DNA of 31,036 nt from Salinivirga sp035268865 (GTDB lineage: Bacteria > Bacteroidota > Bacteroidia > Bacteroidales > Salinivirgaceae). A model generated the notes under the pieces. The model was not told the DNA's origin. It ran no database searches and worked only from the letters and a program-made list of their open reading frames with translations. The stretch's first letter is position 1. Every line of letters starts with the position of its first letter. The DNA lies in the NCBI RefSeq assembly GCF_035268865.1, contig NZ_DATFKB010000250.1:1-31036 (forward strand), in the 5' to 3' direction. Positions 9,020 to 17,232 of the stretch are shown piece after piece. The position numbers were made by a program, and so were the translations under genes.

Positions 9020-9735
9020 ATACCCCGCCAATCGATTAGGTGTTTTGTTTCAGCCAGTGTGTTTACTTCTCCAAATAAAAAATCGTTTTTGCGTTTAGCA
9101 GAGCACATCATGGGGTGGTGAGACAGTGTTTTGTGTTTAATATCCAGATTTTCTGTTATTTTTTGTGCATGTCCGCCCCAAAGAACCCAAACAAGATCCG
9201 GGTATTGGTAATTAATAAATTTGAGTAAGTTTTGTGAAAATTCCTGCCATTGTTTACTATGACTGTTAGACAACCCGGTTTCGCAGGTAAATGCAGTATT
9301 GAGCAATAGGACGCCTTGTTGCTCCCAGTTTCTAAATAGTTCTTGTGGCCCGGCTATTAATTTATTATCCGTATTCCAATTTACAATTTCTTTATAAGGC
9401 AAAACCTCTTCATAATAGGTTTTGTAGATAAGCCGAATGATATTTTTTAAAGAAACATTCCGGAAAGGATGATTCCAGTCTTTAAGTGTGCCAACTTCAA
9501 AAGCTCTGCCCGTAGCAACCCCTGCCTGGGGGTAGGGATCCTGTCCAAGAATAATGGTTTTTACATTGCTCAACGAAACCGTTAAAAAATGTAAAACTCG
9601 CGAAGCCGGAGGTGTGAAATCTTTTTGCGTAGTTTTATCTGCTATGCTTCCAAGAAGTTTTTTGTTTTTTGCATCCAGAAAATCTGTCCATTCAGGAGCA
9701 ACAGGCGTATGTAAATTATTTAAAAATATTGACAT
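9016..9735 (-). CDS. Uracil-DNA glycosylase, family 1-like with altered motifs
   Basis: A 239-residue base-excision repair enzyme resembling family 1 uracil-DNA glycosylases. The water-activating motif reads GQDPYP (64-69), the uracil-binding segment LLLNTAFT contains N146, and WVLWGGHAQK matches the core strand. The last motif is HHPMMCSAKRK (H207). Relative to Ung, the His of GQDPYH is Pro and the DNA-intercalation loop HPSPLS is HPMMCS, so this is a divergent subfamily. Asp66, Tyr68, Asn146 and His207 are kept, so uracil excision is still plausible. The gene is 3 bases downstream of the YgjP-like gene and probably co-transcribed. I leave out the symbol ung because of the motif changes. Confidence 0.85.
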   Translation of the reverse strand: MSIFLNNLHTPVAPEWTDFLDAKNKKLLGSIADKTTQKDFTPPASRVLHFLTVSLSNVKTIILGQDPYPQAGVATGRAFEVGTLKDWNHPFRNVSLKNIIRLIYKTYYEEVLPYKEIVNWNTDNKLIAGPQELFRNWEQQGVLLLNTAFTCETGLSNSHSKQWQEFSQNLLKFINYQYPDLVWVLWGGHAQKITENLDIKHKTLSHHPMMCSAKRKNDFLFGEVNTLAETKHLIDWRGI

Positions 9736-9738
9736 AGG

Positions 9739-10464
9739 TTAGTATATCTGTGTACGATAGTTTTTCATTTCTTTTTCAATATGCGGAGCCTCAGGCATAA
9801 TTGAATACAGCAGTTTTTTAAATCCGCTGCCATGATTTGGATGTATGGTATGGCAAAGCTCATGAATTATCACATAATCAATCATTCTGGCCGGTAACCG
9901 CATTAATTGAATATTCAGGTTGATGTTACCTTTAGTAGAGCAACTGCCCCAGCGGGTTTTATTGTTTCTGAAGCTAAGATTGTTGTAGCGGAATTTAAAT
10001 TGATTGGCTAGTTCCTGGGTTCTTTTTGGAAGGTATTTAGAGGCTTCATCTTTGAGTACAAAATCAATAATATTTTTTATCCCTTGCTGGAAGGCCGGGT
10101 TTTTGATATCGATTTTTTGAGGTACAGCAATCACATATTCAGGTTTTTTACCCATTAGGCGAAGGCGGTCGGTATCGTTTTGTTGAATGGTAAATTGGTT
10201 GAAGAAGGTCTCAATGGTTGTTTGATGTTCAAATACTGTTCTTTTTTGTTCTATCGTCTTGTTGTAAGCTTGTTTTTCCAGAATCCATTTTTTCTTGCGT
10301 TCGATAACGCGGGCAATTTGTTTTTGTGAAGCCGAAGTGGGCGAAGAAATGGTGACAATATCGAACGGTTTAAGGCGTATATTGAAGTTTTTCAGTCCGC
10401 TTTTAGGGACTATCTTAATTTTACCTATCTCTTTATCTTCCAGATAATAGTATTTCGCTTTCAT
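9739..10464 (-). CDS. YgjP-like metallopeptidase (DUF45)
   Basis: A 241-residue cytoplasmic protein of the YgjP/DUF45 group, related to SprT-type zinc proteins. The diagnostic C-terminal half holds NNKTRWGSCSTKGNINLN and VIIHELCHTIHPNHGSGFKKLL, giving a HExxH zinc site with a third His in HPNHG. The N-terminal half (FNIRLKPFDIVTISSP) matches the small beta domain of the family. No signal peptide is seen. The exact substrate of YgjP proteins is not established to my knowledge. It is the first gene of a two-gene minus-strand unit with the glycosylase and is divergent from rpsP, with 91 bases between the two starts. Confidence 0.92.
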   Translation of the reverse strand: MKAKYYYLEDKEIGKIKIVPKSGLKNFNIRLKPFDIVTISSPTSASQKQIARVIERKKKWILEKQAYNKTIEQKRTVFEHQTTIETFFNQFTIQQNDTDRLRLMGKKPEYVIAVPQKIDIKNPAFQQGIKNIIDFVLKDEASKYLPKRTQELANQFKFRYNNLSFRNNKTRWGSCSTKGNINLNIQLMRLPARMIDYVIIHELCHTIHPNHGSGFKKLLYSIMPEAPHIEKEMKNYRTQIY

Positions 10465-10521
10465 AAGTACAAAAAAAGTGAAAATAACTATTAATTCGTC
10501 ATTTATATTAAAAAGATTTTT

Positions 10522-10529
10522 TACCTTTG
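10522..10529 (+). promoter_or_regulatory. -7 box (TACCTTTG) of the rpsP promoter
   Basis: Exact match to TAnnTTTG, 26 bases before the rpsP ATG, giving a short leader of about 20 bases. The -33 element is weak (TTCG about 24 bases upstream). Confidence 0.6.
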
Positions 10530-10555
10530 CCGCACTTTAATCAAACGATAATGTT

Positions 10556-11206
10556 ATGCCAGTAAGAATTAGATTACAGAGACACGGAAGAAGACATCAT
10601 CCCTTCTACTACGTAGTAGTAGCAGATAGCAGGGCGCCACGAGATGGTAGATTTATCGAACGGATTGGTTCATACAATCCTATGACAAATCCTGCTAGCG
10701 TACAACTGGATTTTGATAAAGCATTATCGTGGCTGCAAAAAGGAGCGCAACCTTCAGATACTTGTCGCTCCATCCTATCAAGGGAAGGTGTCATGATGTA
10801 CAATCACCTGTTAAAAGGTGTGCGTAAAGGAGCTTTTGATCAGGCAACCGCCGATAAAAAGTTTGAAACCTGGAAAGCTGAAAAAGATGTGAAACTTCGT
10901 GATGAAGCAGATAAAACAACAGCTGAAAAGGAAAAAGAAAAAGCTGAGCGTTTGGCCAAAGAGAAAGAGGTCAATGAAGAACGCGCAAAACAGCTTGCTG
11001 AGAAAAATGCTGAACTGAATGCTGCTGCAGAAGCTGAAGCTAAGGGCGAGGAAGAAGCTACCGAAGCTAAAGAAGAGCAGGCAGAAGCCAGTGAAGCACA
11101 AGCAGAAGGAGAAGCTGAGGTTGCCAAAGAGGCTGAAGCCCCAAAGGCCAAAGAAGATGACGCTAAAAAAGCGGACGACGAAAATCAGGAAAAAGCTGAA
11201 AACTAA
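10556..11206 (+). CDS. rpsP: 30S ribosomal protein S16 with long charged C-terminal extension
   Basis: A 216-residue S16. The first 80 residues are the ribosomal core (MPVRIRLQRHGRRHHPFYYV, then RAPRDGRFIERIGSYNP), which binds 16S rRNA during early 30S assembly. Standard S16 is about 80-90 residues. Here about 30 further residues lead into a tail of about 100 residues made almost only of Glu, Ala, Lys, Asp and Gln, likely a long helix or disordered. Extended S16 tails are known in Bacteroidota; this one is on the long side. rimM follows 5 bases after the stop, the usual rpsP-rimM order, but trmD and rplS do not follow. Confidence 0.97.
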   Translation: MPVRIRLQRHGRRHHPFYYVVVADSRAPRDGRFIERIGSYNPMTNPASVQLDFDKALSWLQKGAQPSDTCRSILSREGVMMYNHLLKGVRKGAFDQATADKKFETWKAEKDVKLRDEADKTTAEKEKEKAERLAKEKEVNEERAKQLAEKNAELNAAAEAEAKGEEEATEAKEEQAEASEAQAEGEAEVAKEAEAPKAKEDDAKKADDENQEKAEN

Positions 11207-11211
11207 TCTGC

Positions 11212-11727
11212 ATGAATTTTCAGGATTGTGTTCTTGCGGGCACCATTACTAAAACACACGGTGTTGATGGTAAGGTGGTGATAAGTACAGACAACGATCT
11301 TGAAACAAAAGACTTCAGGGAACCAATATTCATCAATATTGATGGATTGCTGGTTCCCTTTTTTGTTGTTACAATTGACACCAAGGGGCGCAACCAATAT
11401 ATTCTGACCCTCGAACTTGTCGAAGATGTCGATGAGGCTTCTACACTTATAGGTTTGGATGTATATCTCTCTGCTGCCGATGATGTCTTTTCTGAATCAA
11501 TTGAAATGTCACAACTGGATGGTCTGAATGTCATTGACCAGCAGAAAGGCGAAATTGGCCGCATTAAGCGAATCGATGAAGTTGCAGGTAATTATCTGCT
11601 TGTTATCGATAATGGTAACGATGAGGTGTTAATACCTTTTAGTGAAGATTTTATCGTTGAAATTCTTCCGGAGGAGCATTATATATTGCTCCAACTGCCC
11701 GACGGATTGCTTGAGTTGAATCAATAA
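11212..11727 (+). CDS. rimM: 16S rRNA processing protein RimM
   Basis: A 171-residue ribosome maturation factor that assists assembly of the 30S head. The N-terminal RimM domain begins with CVLAGTITKTHGVDGKVVIS (canonical GxIxxxHGxxGxV). The C-terminal PRC-barrel half contains LDGLNVIDQQKGEIGRIKRI and VLIPFSEDFIVEILPEE, close to the family pattern LIPF....I..ID. The length is typical. It is 5 bases downstream of rpsP, whose product S19/S16 neighbourhood in the 30S is linked to RimM function, and the pair is certainly one transcript. No clear terminator follows before the kinase gene 64 bases later. Confidence 0.95.
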   Translation: MNFQDCVLAGTITKTHGVDGKVVISTDNDLETKDFREPIFINIDGLLVPFFVVTIDTKGRNQYILTLELVEDVDEASTLIGLDVYLSAADDVFSESIEMSQLDGLNVIDQQKGEIGRIKRIDEVAGNYLLVIDNGNDEVLIPFSEDFIVEILPEEHYILLQLPDGLLELNQ

Positions 11728-11791
11728 TTCTTTCTTTTTTTGTTATAAAAACCTTAAATTAATTAATTTAGAGGTTGATTAAACGGAAGCC

Positions 11792-14635
11792 ATGAGTTTA
11801 CGATCCGCTCTACTTTTAACATGTCTTTTTTGGGGGCAATTTTTATTTGCCGGCAATGTGGACTCTTTGATGCAGGAACTTAATTCCGCAAAAGATACTG
11901 CAAGATTTTTAAAATTTCTGGAGCTTTCGCGGCATTATAGGTCAGTCAATATTGACTCTTCAGAATATTATCTTCAAAGTGCTAATGATTATTTATCTGA
12001 AATCAAAGATAAATTTAGTTCCAATGTTATTGAGAAGTATGACGCAATCTATTATCAGCAAAAAGGCGTATTAATGCACAGAATTGATGAATATGATTCT
12101 GCACTGGTTAATTATAAAAATGCATACGAGCTTTATGTGGAACAGAATCATTTGGAGAAGCAGGTACAGATACTTATCAATATGGGAGCATTGTACGAAC
12201 AACAGGGAGAGTTCTCAAAAGCGCTCGAATATTATTTTAATTCGTCGAGATTAGCCGATAGTGCTGAGCTTATTCAAGAGCAATCAAGAATTTACATAAA
12301 TATTGGTGTGGTATACTTGAATCAACAGAAGTTTAAAAAAGCACTTCTTTATTTTCAAAATGCGATTCCATTAAAGAAAAAAGCGAAGGATAGAAAAGGC
12401 GAGGCCTTGGTTTATAATAATATAGGTATTGTTTATTATTACCTCGATGAGTACGATAAAGTTTTAAGAAATTTTAAGAAAAGTTTAAATATTTACCGGC
12501 AAATAAATGATATAAGAAGTCAGGCCCAGCCTTATTTCAATATAGCTGAGATTCATTATGAGCAGGGTGAGTTGAAAAAAGCGCTCTATTACTATAAAAA
12601 ATCATATGAGATTGAAAAGCAACTTAATAACAGGTCAGACCAGGCTGTGTCTTTAATAGCTATTGGTAATGTTTATAAGGACCTAAAAAAAATTGATGAT
12701 GCCATTAGGGTGCAACAAGAGGCGGTTAATATTTTAAGAAGCATAGGAGCAAATCATGAATTAGCAACAGCATTACTTGAGTTGTCATACAGTTATGAGG
12801 CCCGGGGGAATTATAAAAAGGCACTTGAGAAATATAAGGCGCACAAGAGATTAGAGGATTCTGTTTTCAATATGCGAAAAGAAGCACAGATTGCTAAAAT
12901 TCAGGAGCAGTACGAGTCAGAGCAAAAAGATCAGGAAATTGCATTACTTAAAAAGCAAAATAAGCTGGCTGTCCTTGAAAACAAACAACAGCAAGAACAA
13001 ATAGGCAACCGGCAACGCATTGCTATTTTAGGCTTATTGGTTGGTGCATTCGGATTATTTGCGCTCATAATGTTATACAGACTATATCGGCAAAAGAAGC
13101 TTTCGAATCAAATGTTGGAGCTTAAGAACGAAGCCATTCAACGTAAAAACACTGAGATTACTGATGTGGTGCAAAAACTCGAATCCAGTTTAAGGGGGCG
13201 AAAAACATTTTATCGTAATATTTTAACTGAGTTTAGTCATCCGTTGAGTAAAATTTCTGCTGTCGCACGTTTGATTTCTAATTCATCCACATTTGAGAAT
13301 ATACAAACCAGCATAAAGCATATAAAAGGAAATGTTTTTGAGTTGAATAAGGTTTTTGAAGATCTTTTCAGGGCAACGAAAATTGAGACTGGTGATAATC
13401 AACTTCAGAAAGAAGGCACACAGATTAGTGAGATTGCTGAACATTTATTGCGAAAGTTTACCCCGCTTGCAAATCAAAGAAAGATAGAGCTCAACTATAA
13501 CTTAGATGACAGTTGTCCGGAAATTGTTGAATTAGATCCATATAAGTATTTTCAAATGTTGTCGAATCTTACCATAGATGCTATAAAGCGTGCTTTGCCC
13601 GGGGGGAGGGTTAATGTAGATTTCTATTATGAAAAGCCTGATTTGCTTAGAGTTCGTGTAAAAGATAGCGGCGACGCTATTTCAGATAGTTATAAAGAGG
13701 AGCTTTATGCGTTTTTTCAGGAAAAAGACGATCTTGTATACACAACTGACAAGCTGGGTCTTGGGTTAGGGGTTGTTAAGAGCCTGGTGGATGCTTTCGG
13801 TGGAAGTATTTTTATAGATAGTAATTCCGAACAAGAAACAGAATATACAGTAGCGATTCCGGCAGGAATAATGAGCAAATCAACTTTTAGTTTTAAAGCC
13901 AATGGTCAGGGTCTGAGAAATGCTAATCAGCAGCCGGGCAAAGTATTAATTACCGGACAGCCTGAGGATTTTGTCAGGAATTTAGAGTTGGGTCTGGCAA
14001 AATATAAAATGAATCTTGTGCTGCAGCAGGCAGAAGATGAAAATATGGCCCTGCAGTTTTTGAGCGAAAGCACCTATGATATTTGTATTATTGATTTACC
14101 CGACAACACTGCAGAAGTTGAGGATTTAGTAAAAACATTCTATTCAGCTAAAGGAGATTATAATATCCGTTTTGTTGGTTTGTCAGACAATATTTCGAAA
14201 GGCTATTTGCAGGAATGCCACAAAGCTGGTGTTGCGACAGTTGTTGAAAAGCCGGTAGAGATATTTAATTTGATTGTTGAGATAGAACGGAGTTTTAATG
14301 CATTGGATATTAAAGCAGGCTCCTTATTAGGGTTTTATCTTGAGAGTACAGATGGAGAAGATTCTGAGAAAAAACAAAAGATCGAGCAGGCCCAGGTTCA
14401 GAATATAGACAAAAAAATTATGCTGATAAATGCAGGACTTCGACAAAAAGAATGGAAAACTGTAATGGAACAAATAAACAGAATGCGGGTTGATAAGCAT
14501 TTGTTAATCAGCCGGGAAATGGTACATCAGCTAAATGTTATAGAGAAGGAGTGTGTTACCACAAGAAATGTGGAAGTGATGGGCAATGCATTGAATTTGT
14601 TCCAAAAGGAATGGAATAAAATTAAATCTGTTTAG
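11792..14635 (+). CDS. TPR-sensor hybrid histidine kinase with degenerate catalytic motifs
   Basis: A 947-residue membrane protein. After a signal peptide (to about residue 21), TPR repeats fill residues about 80-350 in the periplasm (many with A-L-x-Y-Y and IGVVY/NIGIVYY patterns). A coiled coil (360-405) and one membrane helix (about 408-430) follow. The cytoplasmic part has a dimerisation helix with FSHPLS (H483), an ATPase domain ending in KLGLGLGVVKS (655-663), and a receiver-like domain with D768 and K820. A helical tail about 880-945 resembles an HPt domain. Deviations: the N box is NLTIDAIK (D596 where Asn coordinates Mg), the G1 box DSGDA (A629 for Gly), the receiver lacks the acidic pair (LITGQPED), and the HPt-like helix has N896 where His is expected. 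No response regulator gene is adjacent. Confidence 0.9.
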   Translation: MSLRSALLLTCLFWGQFLFAGNVDSLMQELNSAKDTARFLKFLELSRHYRSVNIDSSEYYLQSANDYLSEIKDKFSSNVIEKYDAIYYQQKGVLMHRIDEYDSALVNYKNAYELYVEQNHLEKQVQILINMGALYEQQGEFSKALEYYFNSSRLADSAELIQEQSRIYINIGVVYLNQQKFKKALLYFQNAIPLKKKAKDRKGEALVYNNIGIVYYYLDEYDKVLRNFKKSLNIYRQINDIRSQAQPYFNIAEIHYEQGELKKALYYYKKSYEIEKQLNNRSDQAVSLIAIGNVYKDLKKIDDAIRVQQEAVNILRSIGANHELATALLELSYSYEARGNYKKALEKYKAHKRLEDSVFNMRKEAQIAKIQEQYESEQKDQEIALLKKQNKLAVLENKQQQEQIGNRQRIAILGLLVGAFGLFALIMLYRLYRQKKLSNQMLELKNEAIQRKNTEITDVVQKLESSLRGRKTFYRNILTEFSHPLSKISAVARLISNSSTFENIQTSIKHIKGNVFELNKVFEDLFRATKIETGDNQLQKEGTQISEIAEHLLRKFTPLANQRKIELNYNLDDSCPEIVELDPYKYFQMLSNLTIDAIKRALPGGRVNVDFYYEKPDLLRVRVKDSGDAISDSYKEELYAFFQEKDDLVYTTDKLGLGLGVVKSLVDAFGGSIFIDSNSEQETEYTVAIPAGIMSKSTFSFKANGQGLRNANQQPGKVLITGQPEDFVRNLELGLAKYKMNLVLQQAEDENMALQFLSESTYDICIIDLPDNTAEVEDLVKTFYSAKGDYNIRFVGLSDNISKGYLQECHKAGVATVVEKPVEIFNLIVEIERSFNALDIKAGSLLGFYLESTDGEDSEKKQKIEQAQVQNIDKKIMLINAGLRQKEWKTVMEQINRMRVDKHLLISREMVHQLNVIEKECVTTRNVEVMGNALNLFQKEWNKIKSV

Positions 14636-14648
14636 AATCATTGCCCCG

Positions 14649-15639
14649 CTATGCTGATGTATATCCTACAACCTCATTATATTTATTTTCACCGGGTATT
14701 TTAGAGAAGTCACTGAGTTTTCTCATTTCGTTACCAGTCAGTCAATTAAGATCTTTTAACGTTTTTATTACTATGGGTGGTAGCCGGCGGAGATTGCCAT
14801 CTTCAAATTTTATTGCCAGGCCTTGTCCATTTGATTGGTTCCCCGCACAATAGAAAGCCTCAGCCCCAATTTTCCCGAACAGACGACCTTTGGTGAAGGC
14901 ATTTAAGGCAATGCAAAAATTACCTGTTCCGGAAAGTATTTCCGGGTGTGTAGCCGTGGCATTAGTTATTATTTTAGCTGAACCAGAATTTTGCGCTGTA
15001 AGATTATCAGGTTTTGCAAGCTTAACATAACCCAGCCCCATGCGAGAAATGGGCATGCCATATACAGGCACCCCACAGCTATCTGTTCCATGTATGATAT
15101 TTTCCAGGTCAAATTCGCACCTGCGTGCTATTCGTTTGCTAATTTTTTGTTGAAGTGGATGTGACAGTTGAATATACTCATCAGAATTATATTTTTTATC
15201 TTTGCAAATAGCCAGAAAACCGGCATGCTTGCCTGAGCAGTCATTGAAAATTACATCGGGGACATAGTCTTGCAAGGCCATTTCTATAGCATAAGCAGAA
15301 TTTAATGAAGTTGTTTTGCCGCAAAGGAGTGAATCTTTATTTAGGCCTATTTTTGAAAGAATGGCTTTTACTGTATTGCGGTGTGTTTTTTCTCCGTAGT
15401 GCGAAGCACACATTATACTTAGCTCTTTATCTGAAAATTTATATTGATCGTATGCACCTGAAATTATAACTTCCATTGCCTGGATGGGCTTTGCTGCACT
15501 TCTAAAATAAGTTATATAGTCAGGCTATTCGCGACTGAAAACCGTTTTACCCTTGTAATCGACAACCGCAATGTGCCCATAGTGCCTGTTTTCCTGCAAA
15601 TCGCCGCGGGTTAAAATTACGAGTAATTCTGCTGGCTAT
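14649..15639 (-). pseudogene. L-asparaginase II (PF06089-type), broken start and two in-frame stops
   Basis: Reading the minus strand from 15639, one frame encodes an entire asparaginase of about 329 residues, the family's normal length, but with three lesions. The expected start reads ATAG instead of ATG (15639-15636), apparently one inserted A, followed in frame by PAELLVILTRGDLQENRHYG. A TAG lies at 15527-15525, between VDYKGKTVFSRE and PDYITYFRSAAKPIQ. A TGA lies at 14744-14742, after KTLKDLN, and the frame resumes LTGNEMRKLSDF to VVGYTSA and TAG at 14649. Conserved sites remain: RSAAKP, CASH, CSGKHAG, DSCGVP and KIGAEA, the Ser-Lys and metal-site segments known from Rhizobium etli ReAV. 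The longest intact piece (15476-14742, 244 codons from ATG) lacks RSAAKP and so should be inactive. It follows the AlbA_2 gene by 2 bases. Confidence 0.85.
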
Positions 15640-15641
15640 AA

Positions 15642-16289
15642 TTATTCTTTTTGAATTACTTTTAGCTTGTACATTATGGTTTTGGTTGAACTAAAGTCGG
15701 GTTCCAATACGTTGAGCACGATCAGGTTAGCTAGTAATTCTTCCGCTTCAAAGCGACGCATTTTTGTTAATCTGCAAAGTTTCGAAAAGGTAATAGCCGG
15801 ATGCTGTTCGAGATAGTTGAGCAAGAATTTTTCATTTTTACTATAGGTAAAATATATGCCCGACTTATCGCGTTTCTTTTGCCAAACTTTCAAAATTACT
15901 TTATTGGCAAGTCTGTTTTGGTCCTTCACGCGCAGATATACAAGCCACTTTTTTTCTTCGGTTGGCGCGTAATATGGTTTTTGATCCCCCGGTTCCACAT
16001 CAACTTCCAATACCATTTTGCCTCCAATATTCCACTCCGTCACGTTGTATGGGACATTAGGTTTTGAGTATAGCTGGGAGGCAGCTTCAATCATATGAAT
16101 CTCTTCTTCTGAGCGCACTCCAGCTATTACGCCATTATCTTTAACTCCAATCAGGAGTTTGCCACCATCCGTATTAGCAAAAGCTACAAGTGACCTTGCA
16201 ATTTTTCTGGCATCGTTCACCGCAAACTTAAAATCCTGCTTTTGATGCTCACCTTCTCTTATTAACTGCTGTATATAACTTTTACTCAC
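15642..16289 (-). CDS. AlbA_2-domain (Schlafen-like) protein, putative DNA-binding
   Basis: A 215-residue protein whose first half is an AlbA_2 domain (old AAA_4): EGEHQKQDFKF, then LVAFANTDGGKLLIGVKDNG and AGVRSEEE. The second half (from about residue 130) looks like a winged-helix reader: FLLNYLEQHPAITFSKLCRL then RFEAEELLANLIVLNVLE. Together these suggest a nucleic-acid-binding regulator; no nuclease or ATPase motif is evident. I chose GTG at 16289, because MSKSYIQQLI starts the homologous region and a -7 box (TATTTTTG on the minus strand, 16318-16311) overlaps the only upstream alternative, TTG at 16313. The gene is divergent from the kinase at 16441 and lies just upstream of the asparaginase pseudogene. 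Confidence 0.85.
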   Translation of the reverse strand: MSKSYIQQLIREGEHQKQDFKFAVNDARKIARSLVAFANTDGGKLLIGVKDNGVIAGVRSEEEIHMIEAASQLYSKPNVPYNVTEWNIGGKMVLEVDVEPGDQKPYYAPTEEKKWLVYLRVKDQNRLANKVILKVWQKKRDKSGIYFTYSKNEKFLLNYLEQHPAITFSKLCRLTKMRRFEAEELLANLIVLNVLEPDFSSTKTIMYKLKVIQKE

Positions 16290-16310
16290 CGTATTCTCAA
16301 TTTGAATTAA

Positions 16311-16318
16311 CAAAAATA
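16311..16318 (-). promoter_or_regulatory. -7 box (TATTTTTG) for the AlbA_2 gene
   Basis: Minus-strand exact match to TAnnTTTG, 21 bases before the GTG at 16289. It supports that start and argues against the TTG at 16313, which falls inside the box. Confidence 0.5.
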
Positions 16319-16370
16319 GTGACTATTCAATAAATAAAAGATTCTTCAATGCTTTATTGTTATAGAAAAG

Positions 16371-16378
16371 TACTTTTG
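16371..16378 (+). promoter_or_regulatory. -7 box (TACTTTTG) for the BadF-type kinase gene
   Basis: Plus-strand exact match to TAnnTTTG, 62 bases before the ATG at 16441. With the opposing box at 16311-16318 it forms a compact divergent promoter region. No TTG lies at the expected -33 distance. Confidence 0.45.
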
Positions 16379-16440
16379 TAACGGAAATAATTTCTTGTAA
16401 TTTTATTTTTTCAGTCTTATCTTTTCTTGAATGTCGTACT

Positions 16441-17232
16441 ATGATTCTAATTGCAGATAGTGGTGGTACAAATACCATGTGGGCGCTTATTGATAAGCAT
16501 AACGTTGAGTATGTTAAATCAGCTGGTATGCATCCTTCACAGTTGGGCTATGGTATGATTTTTCCACCGGCTTTGGAAAGGCATCGTAATTATATCACCG
16601 AGCTTTATTTTTATGGTACTGGCTGCGCAAGGCAGCAGGGTAGAGAAAAGGTTAAGCAGTTTTTAGCAAATTGGTTTTCCAATGCTCATATAACGGTTTT
16701 TTCCGATTTAATGGCACTTGCCCATGCCGGATGGGGTGATGAGGCCGGAAATGTTGCTATACTTGGTACAGGGTCTTCTATGGCTTACTACGATGGGTTT
16801 AAACTAAACTTTGAAGTGTGGTCGCCCGGGAAAGAGAAAGATCCCGGGAGTGGCACCGATCTGGCTCTGCAGATGCTTAAGCTCTACGAAGATGCTGCAT
16901 TATCAGATGATATCAGTGGTGATTTGCAAAAAATTTTAAACAAAAAACTGGAGCAAGAAGATGAAAATGGGTTATTAGCCCGTTATATAATGCAAAATCA
17001 GCATAATGTAGTGCTTTCAGAGCTTTGTGTAAAGCAATTTTCCAGCTTCTTTGAGTTTTATGCCCTCTTGCTGCAAAAATATCCTTTTCCTATAGTATTT
17101 GGTGGTTCTATAGCCTATTTGAGCTCCCGATTGCTGAATAATGTCGCAAAAAAACACAACCTAAAAATTCATTCAATTATAAGGGAGCCAATATATCCGT
17201 TGGTAGAATTATACCTGAACCGTAAGGTTTAA
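16441..17232 (+). CDS. N-acetylglucosamine kinase-like BadF/BadG ATPase
   Basis: A 263-residue sugar kinase of the ASKHA fold. The phosphate-1 loop is ILIADSGGTNTMWALI (D6, G8-G9-T10). The second phosphate site is VAILGTGSSMAYYDG, and FSDLMALAHAGW carries the likely catalytic Asp. The SPGKEKDPGSGTDLA segment corresponds to the ILGDEGSG motif of N-acetylglucosamine kinases. It probably phosphorylates amino sugars recovered from the cell wall or host/algal glycans (inferred; the family also contains glucosamine kinases). No signal peptide. It lacks sugar transporter or amidase neighbours, so its pathway is not shown by context. Its last four bases overlap the convergent xseB gene. Confidence 0.88.
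   Translation: MILIADSGGTNTMWALIDKHNVEYVKSAGMHPSQLGYGMIFPPALERHRNYITELYFYGTGCARQQGREKVKQFLANWFSNAHITVFSDLMALAHAGWGDEAGNVAILGTGSSMAYYDGFKLNFEVWSPGKEKDPGSGTDLALQMLKLYEDAALSDDISGDLQKILNKKLEQEDENGLLARYIMQNQHNVVLSELCVKQFSSFFEFYALLLQKYPFPIVFGGSIAYLSSRLLNNVAKKHNLKIHSIIREPIYPLVELYLNRKV

Noticed and set aside
10811..11252. Several overlapping frames opposite and within the 3' half of rpsP
   Set aside because: They are shadows of the low-complexity Glu/Ala/Lys codons; the rpsP frame is set by the S16 core and the rimM spacing.
11412..11425. GAACTTGTCGAAG, resembling the core of the 548-867 repeats
   Set aside because: It lies inside rimM with no other part of the repeat around it; a chance partial match.
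14649..14726. Separate 25-residue small protein on the minus strand (starting MRKLSDFSK)
   Set aside because: It is in frame with the asparaginase after the TGA at 14744-14742, and its NEVVG ending fits the family's C-terminus, so it is the tail of the pseudogene.
14641..14853. 70-codon plus-strand frame after the kinase gene
   Set aside because: It starts from TTG and runs antisense to the end of the asparaginase pseudogene, whose opposite frame matches conserved family sequence.
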